From a virus, in the IMG/VR virus record IMGVR_UViG_3300028025_002185, positions 1 through 36,126 of that record: a stretch of DNA of 36,126 nucleotides. The stretch is one strand, 5' to 3'. Each line of letters opens with the position of its first letter. The first letter of the stretch is position 1. Shown here piece by piece: positions 15,657-24,276 of this stretch. Position numbers and translations under genes: made by a program. A model generated the notes under the pieces. That model was not told the DNA's origin and did not search any database. It saw nothing but the letters and a program-made list of their open reading frames with translations.

Positions 15657-16664
15657 ATGGCTGATTGGACAGATTTAATTGGCCCTTTGCTGGGCACTGC
15701 AGGTAGCGTATATGCTGCTAACACAGCTGCTAATGCTACCACTAACGCAGCTAATCAAGCTGCACAAGCTGCACAGTTCAGACCTGTAGGAATCACTACA
15801 AGGTTTGGTAAGTCAGGCTTCCAGTATGATCCTGCTACAGGACAACTCACAGGTGCTGGCTATCAAGTAGCTCCTGATGTTGCAGCTATGCGTGAAGGTT
15901 TGATGGGCTTGGCAGGTACTGGCTTAAGTCAAGCTCAACAGGCTCAAGCTCAACAGGCAGGTATTACTCAAGCTGGTCAAGGCCTATTCAACCTAGGTCA
16001 GCAGTATGTAGCTCAGACACCTCAGGGTGCAGCTCAGCAGTTCATGTCGCAGCAGCAGCAACTACTGGCTCCCGGTCGTGAACAGCAACTGGCTCAACTG
16101 ACTAACCAACAACAGCAGCAAGGTCGTTTAGGTCTAGCTACTGGCGGCACTGCACAGGGTTATACAGCTGGCGCTCAAGGCTTACAAGCTGCTAATCCTC
16201 AGATGGCTGCTTACTACAATGCATTGGCTCAGCAGGATGCGCAGTTGGCAGGACAGGCTCAACAGGCTGGACAACAGCAGGTACAGTTCGGTCAAGGATT
16301 GATGTCTAGTGGTTTAGGTCTGCAGAATACAGGCTATGGTTTACAAGGTGCAGCTTTGGCTCCTTATACTAACTATATCGCAGGTGCTACAGGCTTAGAG
16401 AATCAAGGCTTGAATGCTTTGACTCAAGGACTTGGTTTAGGTTCATCAATCACAGCAGCATCCACAGCTGCGGCTAACATTCAGAATGCTGCAGCTCAGC
16501 AAGTAGCCCAGCAACAATTACAAAGAAACAATGCTATTGTAGGTGGTTTAACAGATCCTATTAGTCAATTGATTGGTGGCCTTACAGGATCTACAGCGGC
16601 TAGATCAGCCAATGCTAATACAGCTTTTAACCCTTACTTTCAGTCTATTGGATATCGTCCTTAA
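15657..16664 (+). CDS. Internal virion protein (Gln/Ala-rich, gp14-like position)
   Basis: This 335-residue protein begins MADWTDLIGPLLGTAGSVYAANTAANA, a hydrophobic N-terminal stretch that could insert into a membrane. Long Gln/Ala/Gly-rich helical tracts follow (QQQQLLAPGREQQLAQLTNQQQQQG). In T7-like phages three internal proteins follow the nozzle gene and are ejected to make a channel across the cell envelope; this is the first of such a trio here. I place the start at 15657 because an in-frame ATG at 15636 lies inside the previous gene; GGAGG lies 11 bases upstream. Homology to gp14 is positional only. Confidence 0.65.
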   Translation: MADWTDLIGPLLGTAGSVYAANTAANATTNAANQAAQAAQFRPVGITTRFGKSGFQYDPATGQLTGAGYQVAPDVAAMREGLMGLAGTGLSQAQQAQAQQAGITQAGQGLFNLGQQYVAQTPQGAAQQFMSQQQQLLAPGREQQLAQLTNQQQQQGRLGLATGGTAQGYTAGAQGLQAANPQMAAYYNALAQQDAQLAGQAQQAGQQQVQFGQGLMSSGLGLQNTGYGLQGAALAPYTNYIAGATGLENQGLNALTQGLGLGSSITAASTAAANIQNAAAQQVAQQQLQRNNAIVGGLTDPISQLIGGLTGSTAARSANANTAFNPYFQSIGYRP

Positions 16665-16672
16665 GGAATAAC

Positions 16673-17845
16673 ATGGCAACACTACCACAAGGTTTATTTG
16701 GAGGCATGGGTACTCCTGAGGAAATGCAAAGAGCATTGTCTGAACAAAAGGCTATGCAGTTTGCTACTATGTCTCCTCAACAACAGCTTTCATACAACAT
16801 CTTTAAGAACACTAGCAATCTAGGTCGTGGCTTAGCTGGTGCTATGGGTGCGGATGTACAAGATCCTGCAATCCGTAGAGCTACTATGCTTAGACAGATG
16901 GCTTCACAGTATGATACTACTACTCCTGAAGGTTTGCGTCAAATGGCTGCAGCTCTTCAAGGCACAGACCCTGAGTTGGGCTTCCAAGTCATGCAACGTG
17001 CTGATGCTTTGGAGTTGTCTAAGGCTAAGATTGGTTCTGAGAATGCATTGATTAAGCAACGTGAGCATGAGAAAACTGCTGCAGATCCTTTCCAGCAATT
17101 CTTACGCTCTGCTGTAGGTAAAGTCACACCAGCTAGTTTGAAAAAGTTTAAAGATTCTGAAGATCCTCAAGACTTAGAATGGGTAGATAAGCCTAATTTA
17201 ACTGAGATTCAGAAACTACAAGAGTACAGAGACTCTCTTCCTGTAGGTTCTAAAGCCCGTGCTGAAGTAGATGCAAAGATTAAAGCTGAAGGAGAAGGTA
17301 AAGGAACTAAGATTGTTAATGAGATCCCCGGCTTAAAAGGCACTGGTGATATTGTGAGTCTTCGTCAGAATCTTAACACTACATTAAAACCTTATCGTGA
17401 TGCTGTTAATGCTGCTGATTCAGCTATTGCACTGGCTGACGATGTTCTTAAGACAAATAACTTTGCTTCCTCTTCGGCCTTATCACGCCAGTTAGCTAAG
17501 GCTGTTGGAGAGCAACAAATCTCTAAAGCTGACGTAGATGCTTTTGGTGGTGATCCTTCGTTAATTGGTATGGTATCAGATGTTGCTTCAAGATTAACAA
17601 CAGGTACACCTACAGCAGATACAACACGTAGATTAAAACAACTTGCTCAGATTATCAAGAAAAAGAATGAAGCTCTTGAGAATAATGAAATTAAACAGAC
17701 ACAGCGCACAGCTGAGTTGTCCGGTTTGTACAAGCCTGAGCAAATTAAAGAGGTCTTTACATTAAGAGGGTCAAAACAACCAGAAGGAACTAAACGAACC
17801 ACTAAGAGTGGAGTTACCTACTATGTTGCAAATGAGGATAAGTAA
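16673..17845 (+). CDS. Internal virion protein (second of three)
   Basis: This 390-residue, mainly helical protein begins MATLPQGLFGGMGTPEEMQRALSEQKAMQFA and contains LSYNIFKNTSNLGRGLAGAMGAD and repeats of helical Gln-rich segments. No enzyme motif is visible. An AAGGAATAAC ribosome site precedes the ATG, and its stop overlaps the next gene (TAATG). By order it fits the second ejection protein of podoviruses; the assignment is positional. Confidence 0.65.
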   Translation: MATLPQGLFGGMGTPEEMQRALSEQKAMQFATMSPQQQLSYNIFKNTSNLGRGLAGAMGADVQDPAIRRATMLRQMASQYDTTTPEGLRQMAAALQGTDPELGFQVMQRADALELSKAKIGSENALIKQREHEKTAADPFQQFLRSAVGKVTPASLKKFKDSEDPQDLEWVDKPNLTEIQKLQEYRDSLPVGSKARAEVDAKIKAEGEGKGTKIVNEIPGLKGTGDIVSLRQNLNTTLKPYRDAVNAADSAIALADDVLKTNNFASSSALSRQLAKAVGEQQISKADVDAFGGDPSLIGMVSDVASRLTTGTPTADTTRRLKQLAQIIKKKNEALENNEIKQTQRTAELSGLYKPEQIKEVFTLRGSKQPEGTKRTTKSGVTYYVANEDK

Positions 17846-20409
17846 TGAAGTACATTATTAACGGTAAGCCTGTTATTGTAGATAAAGAACTAACTGATGA
17901 TGAGATTGATGAGATTGCAGCTGACTTAGGAGGTTCTAGACCTACAACAGGCCCTGAAGCTATTCCAACAGGAGGTTATGCACCGGCTCCTCCAGCGCAA
18001 CCTCAAATGTCAGCAGGTCAGCGAACCTTTCAGAATGCTTTAACAGGCGCTATGGCAGTTCCTGTCTTAGCTGCTGGAGCTAGGGGTTTGCAACTTGCAA
18101 CACAAGGCGGTAGAGCTGCACCTTATACAGCTAACTTGGCTAAAGCATTCTTGCCTCAGTCAGGCCGTGCATTGGCTGCTGAAGGGGTTATTGGAGCTAC
18201 TAGTGGTGTTGTAGGCGGTGAGACCGGTCAACAAGTTGCTCAAAAGTTTGGAGAACCTTATAGACCTGTAGGTGAGTTTGTAGGTGGTTTAGGTTCAGGT
18301 CTGTTTGCTAATACAGTTGCTCGTAATGTACCTGAAATGGCCTTGGGTGCTTTCCAAGCTAAAACCGGTAACATTGTTGATGAAGTATCGGCAGCTGCCG
18401 GAGGTGTGCGTGCTCGTGGTCGTTTATCTCAAGCTATGGAAGCTAATCCTAGCTTATCTGCTGACCTTGCACGTGCTAAGGAAATTGAAGCATCTACAGG
18501 TGTAAAACTACCTGTTACAGCCGCTTCTAAAGGCGATACAACATTGAGTGGTTTGGTAACTTCTCAGACATCACGTGGTGAGAATGCTTCCTTCACAGCT
18601 TTCATGGCTAACCAAGAGAAAGAAGCTATAGAGGCTGTTAAACAAGCACAACGTAGACTTGCTGGTGATCCTAAGAATGCTGAAGCTTTGGCTCAAGTAG
18701 AGGCTAAAAAGGCAGAGCTTGAGAACTTCCGTAGAGAGACAGCAGCTGAAATGCGTATAGCTAATCAGAACCGTACTGTTGAATCTATCGATACCCGTAT
18801 TAAGGAACTAACTGAAGATACTTTAAATGTATCTACAGATAAAGAAGATATTGGTAATCGTATTAATAACTTGTTGTCAGCTAAAGAAAAGGCTGTACGT
18901 GAAGACTTCTCTAAGAACGTTTATACACCGCTATTAAGTGAGGCTAAAAAAGAAGGTGTTGAAATGGAATCACAGGTAGCTGCTGTGATGTGGAATTACA
19001 TTAAACAAGAGAAAGCTGGGGATGTCTTTACTAAGTTCCCCGGACTTTTGGCACAAGTTGAGAGAGCTTTTGCACCTAAGAAAACACCTACAAGCAGTAA
19101 GTTTGCTGAGAAATACCCTAATCTTGTAAGATCAGCTGAAGGTACTTTTCAAAACGTATCTGTTAGTGATGTAGATTCTTTAAAAAGAGCTGTTAATAAA
19201 GCCATTGGAGATACTCAGGATCGTGATCAGCTTCGTATTTTGTCAGGTTTTAAACGACAACTAGATGATGCTATTGCAACAATGCCTGAATCTTTTTCAG
19301 TTCCTTATAAACAAGCAGATAAAGACTTTGCAGCTAAAGTAGGAATGCCATTTAGTGAGGCAGGTGTGGTGTCTGTTGATAGGGCTCGATTTGTTGAGTC
19401 TGTTGTTCCTATGCTTACAAACAAGCCTTCAGCTGTACGTCAAATCTTAGCAGCTTCGGATAACTCTCCTGAAGCTTTAAAGATCATTGAAGATGCTTTC
19501 TTAATGCGTATTTCACAGACAGATGGTATTGTTAATAAAAATACACTGGAAGTTAACCCTGCAGCTTTAACATCCTTCATTAAGAAGAACAGTGCAGCTA
19601 TTGATCAAGTACCGGGCTTAAAAGAAAGACTTCAAGGCTTAGCAGGTAATGTAGAAAGACTAAGTGTTAATAGAGCACGCATTCTTGATGAACAAAAGAA
19701 TGCCTCTGTTGAAAAGTTTGCTAATGTTTGGTCTGAAGCTTATGGATCTAAAGGCGGTTTTGAAGGCTTTGTAAACAATGCTTTAAAGACTCCTGAAGAT
19801 ATGAATAGGCTTATTCGAATGGCTGGATCAGATACTTCATTGCGTAACGGACTAAAGAGTACTATATTAGAGATTGGTTTAAACAGTCCTAATAAACTAG
19901 CTTTCTACACTGATAACGCTAAAGCACTTGACAGTTTGTTTGGTAAGGAACACTCACAGACAGTTAAGGATCTTTTAGAAGGTGCTGAGAGACTTGCACA
20001 GTTCCCTTTGCGTAGTAAAGTTAACCAGACACTGACACAGCAGACTGGCTTTGAGCGTGAGTTTGGTACAGATCCTGCTAAGGCTGCATCCCTTATCAGA
20101 CAACAAGTACAAAGCACATTCTACAAAGCTTCTACTTTGTTTAGTCGGTTCGTACAAAACAAGGCTACTAAAGCTGAAGCTACAGAGATACAAGAATTCT
20201 TAAAGAATCCCGGAGCTGTTGCCGATGCTGCTGAGTTGTTGAAAGCTTTAAATGATACTTCTGAACAAGGTATAAAAAAGGCTTTAAAGATAGCTAATAA
20301 ACTAGCTAAGAATACAGCTTCTGCAGGTATCTTTGGTGGTCTAGCACCTGTAGTTACTGGTGAACTTGGTTTGAGTGAAAGACAGCCAGTACAGCAGTTT
20401 GCTGAGTAA
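17845..20409 (+). CDS. Large internal virion protein (third of three)
   Basis: This 854-residue protein is the largest in the window. It starts MKYIINGKPVIVDKELTDDEIDEIAADLGG, a short domain seen at the start of many phage internal proteins. A Pro-rich linker and an Ala/Gly hydrophobic segment (residues 63-85, NALTGAMAVPVLAAGARG) come next, then long helices and coiled coils (QEKEAIEAVKQAQRRLAGD; EAKKAELENFRRETAAEMR). I do not see the Glu-containing lytic transglycosylase motif of T7 gp16. It is likely ejected with DNA. The C-terminus has another Gly/Ala stretch (ASAGIFGGLAPVVTG). Confidence 0.65.
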   Translation: MKYIINGKPVIVDKELTDDEIDEIAADLGGSRPTTGPEAIPTGGYAPAPPAQPQMSAGQRTFQNALTGAMAVPVLAAGARGLQLATQGGRAAPYTANLAKAFLPQSGRALAAEGVIGATSGVVGGETGQQVAQKFGEPYRPVGEFVGGLGSGLFANTVARNVPEMALGAFQAKTGNIVDEVSAAAGGVRARGRLSQAMEANPSLSADLARAKEIEASTGVKLPVTAASKGDTTLSGLVTSQTSRGENASFTAFMANQEKEAIEAVKQAQRRLAGDPKNAEALAQVEAKKAELENFRRETAAEMRIANQNRTVESIDTRIKELTEDTLNVSTDKEDIGNRINNLLSAKEKAVREDFSKNVYTPLLSEAKKEGVEMESQVAAVMWNYIKQEKAGDVFTKFPGLLAQVERAFAPKKTPTSSKFAEKYPNLVRSAEGTFQNVSVSDVDSLKRAVNKAIGDTQDRDQLRILSGFKRQLDDAIATMPESFSVPYKQADKDFAAKVGMPFSEAGVVSVDRARFVESVVPMLTNKPSAVRQILAASDNSPEALKIIEDAFLMRISQTDGIVNKNTLEVNPAALTSFIKKNSAAIDQVPGLKERLQGLAGNVERLSVNRARILDEQKNASVEKFANVWSEAYGSKGGFEGFVNNALKTPEDMNRLIRMAGSDTSLRNGLKSTILEIGLNSPNKLAFYTDNAKALDSLFGKEHSQTVKDLLEGAERLAQFPLRSKVNQTLTQQTGFEREFGTDPAKAASLIRQQVQSTFYKASTLFSRFVQNKATKAEATEIQEFLKNPGAVADAAELLKALNDTSEQGIKKALKIANKLAKNTASAGIFGGLAPVVTGELGLSERQPVQQFAE

Positions 20410-20411
20410 TC

Positions 20412-20702
20412 ATGAGAAAGCTAATATATGCCCTACTAATCATAGGGCTGTTAGCGTCAGCTCAAGTAGCTCCTACTAACTGCGCTAGAGAGTTTTACTT
20501 AATATCTCAATATGTCCATAATCCTTCAGAGCGACATCAACAACTCTTAAGAATACTTTCAATATACGAATGTACCACTTATGAGTTGAATGATATATGG
20601 AATAACCTAGGTAGTTGGGCAGGTACTGCTGATAGTGCAGAACTAAGACAGAAACTTATTCACGAACACGCTAAGGCTACTCTAAGGGAGTCTAAGAAGT
20701 GA
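20412..20702 (+). CDS. Small exported protein, possible spanin-like
   Basis: This 96-residue protein begins MRKLIYALLIIGLLASAQVAPTNC, a good signal peptide or membrane anchor with a possible cleavage site after LASA. There is no proper lipobox. Two Cys (24 and 53) could form a disulphide in the periplasm. It opens the block holding the holin and endolysin, so a lysis role such as a spanin component is possible but unsupported by homology. Its stop overlaps the next start. Confidence 0.6.
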   Translation: MRKLIYALLIIGLLASAQVAPTNCAREFYLISQYVHNPSERHQQLLRILSIYECTTYELNDIWNNLGSWAGTADSAELRQKLIHEHAKATLRESKK

Positions 20703-20941
20703 TCTCCTCGTTACACAAATGGTATCCCTTTGTCTTCCCTGACACACACGATGTAAAGTCAATAGCTTTTGAGAAGAGAGTTGAGAGACTTGAATATGAG
20801 TACAGGGAGGCAGTTAAAGCTCAGAAGGTAAGGGATGCTATTGAGGAATATGCTTTAGAGTTATATAACAAAAGGGCTTATCAAACTACTATAGAGATAG
20901 AGACTTTTAATAATACTAGGCACTTTGATAAATACGTATAG
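20699..20941 (+). CDS. Hypothetical protein, GTG start
   Basis: This 80-residue protein starts with GTG that overlaps the previous stop (GTGA), with AAGGGAG about 9 bases upstream. The sequence MISSLHKWYPFVFPDTHDV...EKRVERLEYEYREAVKAQKVRDAIEEYALELYNKR has a central charged helix or coiled coil. No family recognised. It lies within the lysis block. Confidence 0.6.
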   Translation: MISSLHKWYPFVFPDTHDVKSIAFEKRVERLEYEYREAVKAQKVRDAIEEYALELYNKRAYQTTIEIETFNNTRHFDKYV

Positions 20942-20958
20942 TAAGAAGGAGATTAAAC

Positions 20959-21366
20959 ATGTTTGCATTAGATGCACTTTTAAATGTAGGTAGTAAGTTA
21001 ATTGATAAACTTATACCAGATCCTGAACAGAAAGCTAAAGCTCAGTTAGAACTACAGAGGATGGCTCAAGAGGGTGAGTTAGCTAAGATGGCTAATGAAA
21101 CTAAACTCTATGAGACTGAACAGAACAATCTGACACAGCGTATGCAAGCTGATATGGCTAGTGACTCATGGATGTCTAAGAATATACGTCCATTAACTCT
21201 AGTGTTCCTGTTAGCAGCTTATTCAGGCTTTGCAATTGCATCTATCTTTGAGTATGAGACTCGTGGTGCTTATGTGGAGCTTCTAGGTCAGTGGGGAATG
21301 CTAGTAATGTCCTTCTACTTTGGTGGACGCACAATGGAAAAGATTGCAGATAGGGTTAAGAAATAA
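20959..21366 (+). CDS. Holin, GTA_holin_3TM-like
   Basis: This 135-residue protein has the family layout: an amphipathic start (LLNVGSKLIDKLIPDPEQKAKAQLELQRMAQEGEL), a charged helix, then DSWMSKNIRPLTLVFLLAAYSGFAIASIF and LGQWGMLVMSFYFGGRTMEKI as two strong membrane segments. It matches phage holins of the GTA 3TM type, which form the inner-membrane hole that triggers lysis. It lies directly before the endolysin with TAATG overlap, the classic lysis pair. An AGGAGA site precedes the ATG. Confidence 0.85.
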   Translation: MFALDALLNVGSKLIDKLIPDPEQKAKAQLELQRMAQEGELAKMANETKLYETEQNNLTQRMQADMASDSWMSKNIRPLTLVFLLAAYSGFAIASIFEYETRGAYVELLGQWGMLVMSFYFGGRTMEKIADRVKK

Positions 21367-21794
21367 TGAACCTTACTAAACACTTTACTCTTGAAGAGTT
21401 AACTCATACAGATCACAGACAGTTTGATAATACACCCAATGAACAAGAACTTGCAAACCTTAGAAGACTTGCAGCCTTCCTCGAAGAGGTCAAGACAGTG
21501 CTTGGAGGAAGACCAGTCATGGTTAACTCAGCTTTTAGAAGTAAGCAAGTCAATGACGCTGTTGGCTCTAAAGATACTAGCCAGCATCGTAGTGGTTGTG
21601 CTGTGGACATCAGAGTACCTCAATTAACCCCAGATCAGGTTGTCAGGACTATCATTGATGCAGGTCTAGAATATGATCAGATCATACGAGAGTTTGACAG
21701 GTGGACTCATATAAGTATTCCTAACACACCAGAGGCTAAACCTAGAAAGCAAGCACTGATTATCGATAAACAAGGTACTAGAGCATTTGCTTAA
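21366..21794 (+). CDS. Endolysin, M15 family peptidase
   Basis: This 142-residue protein, NLTKHFTLEELTHTDHRQFDN, is the usual start of M15_3 zinc peptidases. The core VNSAFRSKQVNDAVGSKDTSQHRSG contains the first zinc ligand His74, CAVDI gives Asp81 and RWTHISI gives His115, so the H/D/H zinc set of D-Ala-D-Ala carboxypeptidase-like enzymes is intact. It should cut peptide cross-links in peptidoglycan. There is no signal peptide, so export depends on the holin just upstream. Confidence 0.9.
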   Translation: MNLTKHFTLEELTHTDHRQFDNTPNEQELANLRRLAAFLEEVKTVLGGRPVMVNSAFRSKQVNDAVGSKDTSQHRSGCAVDIRVPQLTPDQVVRTIIDAGLEYDQIIREFDRWTHISIPNTPEAKPRKQALIIDKQGTRAFA

Positions 21795-21827
21795 GTATAC
21801 AGTACTAAGTTTTAAGTATCCAATAGA

Positions 21828-21862
21828 AAAGCCCTTTAGAGTTATTAGCTCTAGAGGGCTTT
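21828..21862. terminator. Bidirectional terminator between converging operons
   Basis: A 14-bp stem, AAAGCCCTTTAGAG (21828-21841) with CTCTAGAGGGCTTT (21849-21862), has one G-U pair and a 7-base loop. The stem ends in A's on the left and T's on the right, so it works in both directions. It lies between the endolysin stop and the last gene of the leftward operon. Confidence 0.9.
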
Positions 21863-21872
21863 CTTGTTATTG

Positions 21873-22028
21873 CTAGTCTAGGATAAACGCTAAGGTTAAG
21901 AATCCTATGTGCAGATAGATAACAGGTACAGGCTCTTCAGTCATGATGTCATTCTCGTCCATGATGAATAGTTGATCAGCTTCTAAGCCAAACACTAGAC
22001 CCGCTTTAGTTTCAAACTCTAATGTCAT
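21873..22028 (-). CDS. Small hypothetical protein (51 aa), end of replication operon
   Basis: Read directly from the sequence: MTLEFETKAGLVFGLEADQL then FIMDENDIMTEEPVPVIYLHIGFLTLAFILD. The start overlaps the glutaredoxin-like stop (ATGA), and the stop lies 10 bases before the shared terminator. The last 17 residues are hydrophobic and could interact with a membrane. Function unknown. Confidence 0.6.
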   Translation of the reverse strand: MTLEFETKAGLVFGLEADQLFIMDENDIMTEEPVPVIYLHIGFLTLAFILD

Positions 22029-22210
22029 TTAGCTTCTCCTTCAACTACTGTGTAAGGGACTGTACGAACTGTTGGAAACTGATTCATAAAGTCTTCCCTT
22101 GTAATGTCTCTACCTATCTTGATCTCTTTAAAAGGTCTACCCTCTTGTGTGAGAGTAGCCTTTAAAGATACACAAGCTGGACAGTTATCCTTTGTGTAAA
22201 CTGTGATCAT
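22025..22210 (-). CDS. Glutaredoxin-like protein
   Basis: This 61-residue protein, MITVYTKDNCPACVSLKATL, has the redox motif CPAC (residues 10-13) and the cis-proline loop TVRTVP (about 47-52), which together define a short glutaredoxin or thioredoxin-fold disulphide reductase. It starts one base after the ribonucleotide reductase stop, so it is probably the electron donor that re-reduces the reductase's C-terminal cysteines. I use the ATG at 22210; the frame is open further upstream, inside the reductase gene. Confidence 0.85.
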   Translation of the reverse strand: MITVYTKDNCPACVSLKATLTQEGRPFKEIKIGRDITREDFMNQFPTVRTVPYTVVEGEAK

Positions 22211-22211
22211 C

Positions 22212-24113
22212 TTAGATCTCACATCCGCCTGCAGCACACGCTAATGTCTGAGAGCCTTCAACATTGTCAGTACGTTCAATGAACTTATCCCAGTCAATAC
22301 CTAAAGGCATTCTAGACACCATGTCGTGATACTCAAACTCATTCATGGACTCATAAGGAGCTTGTCTGTATGTACCTCCATCCATCGGTAGGAAGCTCAC
22401 ACCTGTAATCTCATCAAAGTTATTCCATACCCAAGCTCCAACTTCAGGCCACTCATTCTCATTCACTGAGATAGTCACTGATGGCTTATGTTCACAGTAG
22501 TGACGCTGGAACAACAACCACAGTCTCAAGTGCTTAATAGCATTCAAGTCCTCACGCAGTACAGCACCCTTCTCAACTCGCATTGGGAAGCTGAACACCG
22601 TAGTACTCTCAGGCTTCATAACACAAGGCTCAGCTGGGAACCCTTGAGCTTTCAAGAAGTCAGTCAGAGGGTCTTTGTTATCAGACCGTACACGACGAAT
22701 AAAGTACTGACTGTGCTGAGGATGGATGCCACTAGCAGTGCCTGTAAGCTGAGAGACAGTGCCCTCGGGCTTAATTGCAGTAATGGCAGCACTTCGATTA
22801 ATGCCAATAGCGTCAGCAAACTCAGCGTTAGTATCAATAGCCACATTCTTAAGTCCTTCCAAGATAGCTGGTAATTCAGCGTTATCAGGGTCATTCAACA
22901 ATACATTATCCAAGATACCTGTCATTGACACGCCCAACAAACGCTCCTCTTCAGTGTTAGTCTGCCACACCTTACGAAGGTACGGGAAGTGAGTCATTGT
23001 CGATTGAAAAGTCCCCAGAATAGTAGCCAAGCGCACCTTATTCCGTAGAGTATCCACACTATCGCTGCTCCGAACAATAACAGAAGACAGATTACAAAAT
23101 TGATAAGGTCTAAGGATAATCTCACTGCAAGGGTTTGTACCCCACTCTTTACCCAACTCCCTACGTCCATTCTTAGCTGCTTGAAGTTCACTTGCATAAC
23201 GATTAAAGATACCTCGCTCTCCAGAGTGTGATTCATAGATACTTGACCACTCACGCATGAACTTACCTACATCAGGCTTAACTTCGTAGATTGCACTGTT
23301 GTTAGCCAAGGCACGTTGACCATTACCATCCCACCAGTTACCAGCTTTAGCGTGAGCCATACGATCATCACTCAAGTCAGACAATGAGATCATAGCCGAT
23401 CTACGCACTCCACCGACCACCACAACTTCGCCAACTTTGCAGAGGATGTCGTGAGCTTCCAAGCTTGTAAGTTTTCGTCCCGCAGCAAGCTTGAATTTAT
23501 TAACAACATACTTGAACAAGTCCTCAAGAGGTTGAGGGCCACTGGCACGTCCACCGAAGGTCTTGAGTCTAGCACCTGCAGGTCGTACAGCAGATACGTC
23601 CCACTTCGGAATCTCGCCAGCATACAGTAAGGCGATAACCTGTCGTAACGCTTTAGCCCATCCCTCTTTGGAGTCCTTAACGTTAATGATAGTACCACTA
23701 TTAAACAACTCAGTTGGAATCTCAGGTAACTTAGATACATACTTTTGCTCCACACTAAAGCCTACACCTGTGCCACACAGAAGAATATACATGGCCTCAT
23801 CAAATGCCTTAGGATCATCGATAGGCAAATATGAACAGTTATAACCTGCAATGTTCTGACGCTCCAAAGCATCACCAGCTGTCATGATACTACGCATTGA
23901 AGGTACTACTTCAAGGTTAGTCACAGCAGTTTGTAGCTCCTCACGCAAAGCTGGAGTAAAGTCATAGTTATGGTTAGTCTTCAACTGCTTAGTCATGAAG
24001 TCAAAGTATCGTGCCACAGTCTCAGGCCAGTGTTCCCTACGGCCTTTATCATCCAAGTAGCGTGAATAACGGCTTTTACCGATGTACTCTTGGTATGGTG
24101 TCATAATTGTCAT
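22212..24113 (-). CDS. nrdJ: Class II (B12-dependent) ribonucleotide reductase
   Basis: This 633-residue enzyme makes deoxyribonucleotides for phage DNA synthesis, using adenosylcobalamin. Its cysteine spacing matches the Lactobacillus leichmannii monomeric ribonucleoside-triphosphate reductase: Cys93 (YNCSYL) and Cys340 (QFCNLS) as the active-site redox pair, Cys329 in NPCSEIIL as the thiyl-radical site with Asn327 and Glu331, and Cys626/Cys631 in the C-terminal CAAGGC shuttle. LCGTGVGFSVE and the loop KPEGTVSQLTG are also present. It is shorter than the usual 730-740 residues. The cofactor must come from the host, so the host or its habitat should supply cobalamin. The gene is followed by its likely reductant. 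Confidence 0.93.
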   Translation of the reverse strand: MTIMTPYQEYIGKSRYSRYLDDKGRREHWPETVARYFDFMTKQLKTNHNYDFTPALREELQTAVTNLEVVPSMRSIMTAGDALERQNIAGYNCSYLPIDDPKAFDEAMYILLCGTGVGFSVEQKYVSKLPEIPTELFNSGTIINVKDSKEGWAKALRQVIALLYAGEIPKWDVSAVRPAGARLKTFGGRASGPQPLEDLFKYVVNKFKLAAGRKLTSLEAHDILCKVGEVVVVGGVRRSAMISLSDLSDDRMAHAKAGNWWDGNGQRALANNSAIYEVKPDVGKFMREWSSIYESHSGERGIFNRYASELQAAKNGRRELGKEWGTNPCSEIILRPYQFCNLSSVIVRSSDSVDTLRNKVRLATILGTFQSTMTHFPYLRKVWQTNTEEERLLGVSMTGILDNVLLNDPDNAELPAILEGLKNVAIDTNAEFADAIGINRSAAITAIKPEGTVSQLTGTASGIHPQHSQYFIRRVRSDNKDPLTDFLKAQGFPAEPCVMKPESTTVFSFPMRVEKGAVLREDLNAIKHLRLWLLFQRHYCEHKPSVTISVNENEWPEVGAWVWNNFDEITGVSFLPMDGGTYRQAPYESMNEFEYHDMVSRMPLGIDWDKFIERTDNVEGSQTLACAAGGCEI

Positions 24114-24114
24114 A

Positions 24115-24276
24115 TTAGTCTAGTTCCTTTATTAAGTATTCTTGTTTCTTTTCAATGATGTCATCAAATCTTTCGACAAGATCATCACTCTGGAGTCCTA
24201 GCAGTTCCAAGAGCGAGACCTCATCTAAACGTTTGAGAGCCTCTTTCAGTTCTTCAAATGTTATTGTTGCGTTCAC
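24115..24276 (-). CDS. Small acidic helical protein, GTG start
   Basis: This 53-residue protein begins MNATITFEELKEALKRLDEV and ends DDLVERFDDIIEKKQEYLIKELD. I chose the GTG at 24276 because GGAG lies 8 bases upstream; the frame is open further but would lie inside the previous gene. It overlaps the DUF3310 gene by 23 bases and ends one base before the reductase start. Highly charged and helical; function unknown. Confidence 0.65.
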   Translation of the reverse strand: MNATITFEELKEALKRLDEVSLLELLGLQSDDLVERFDDIIEKKQEYLIKELD

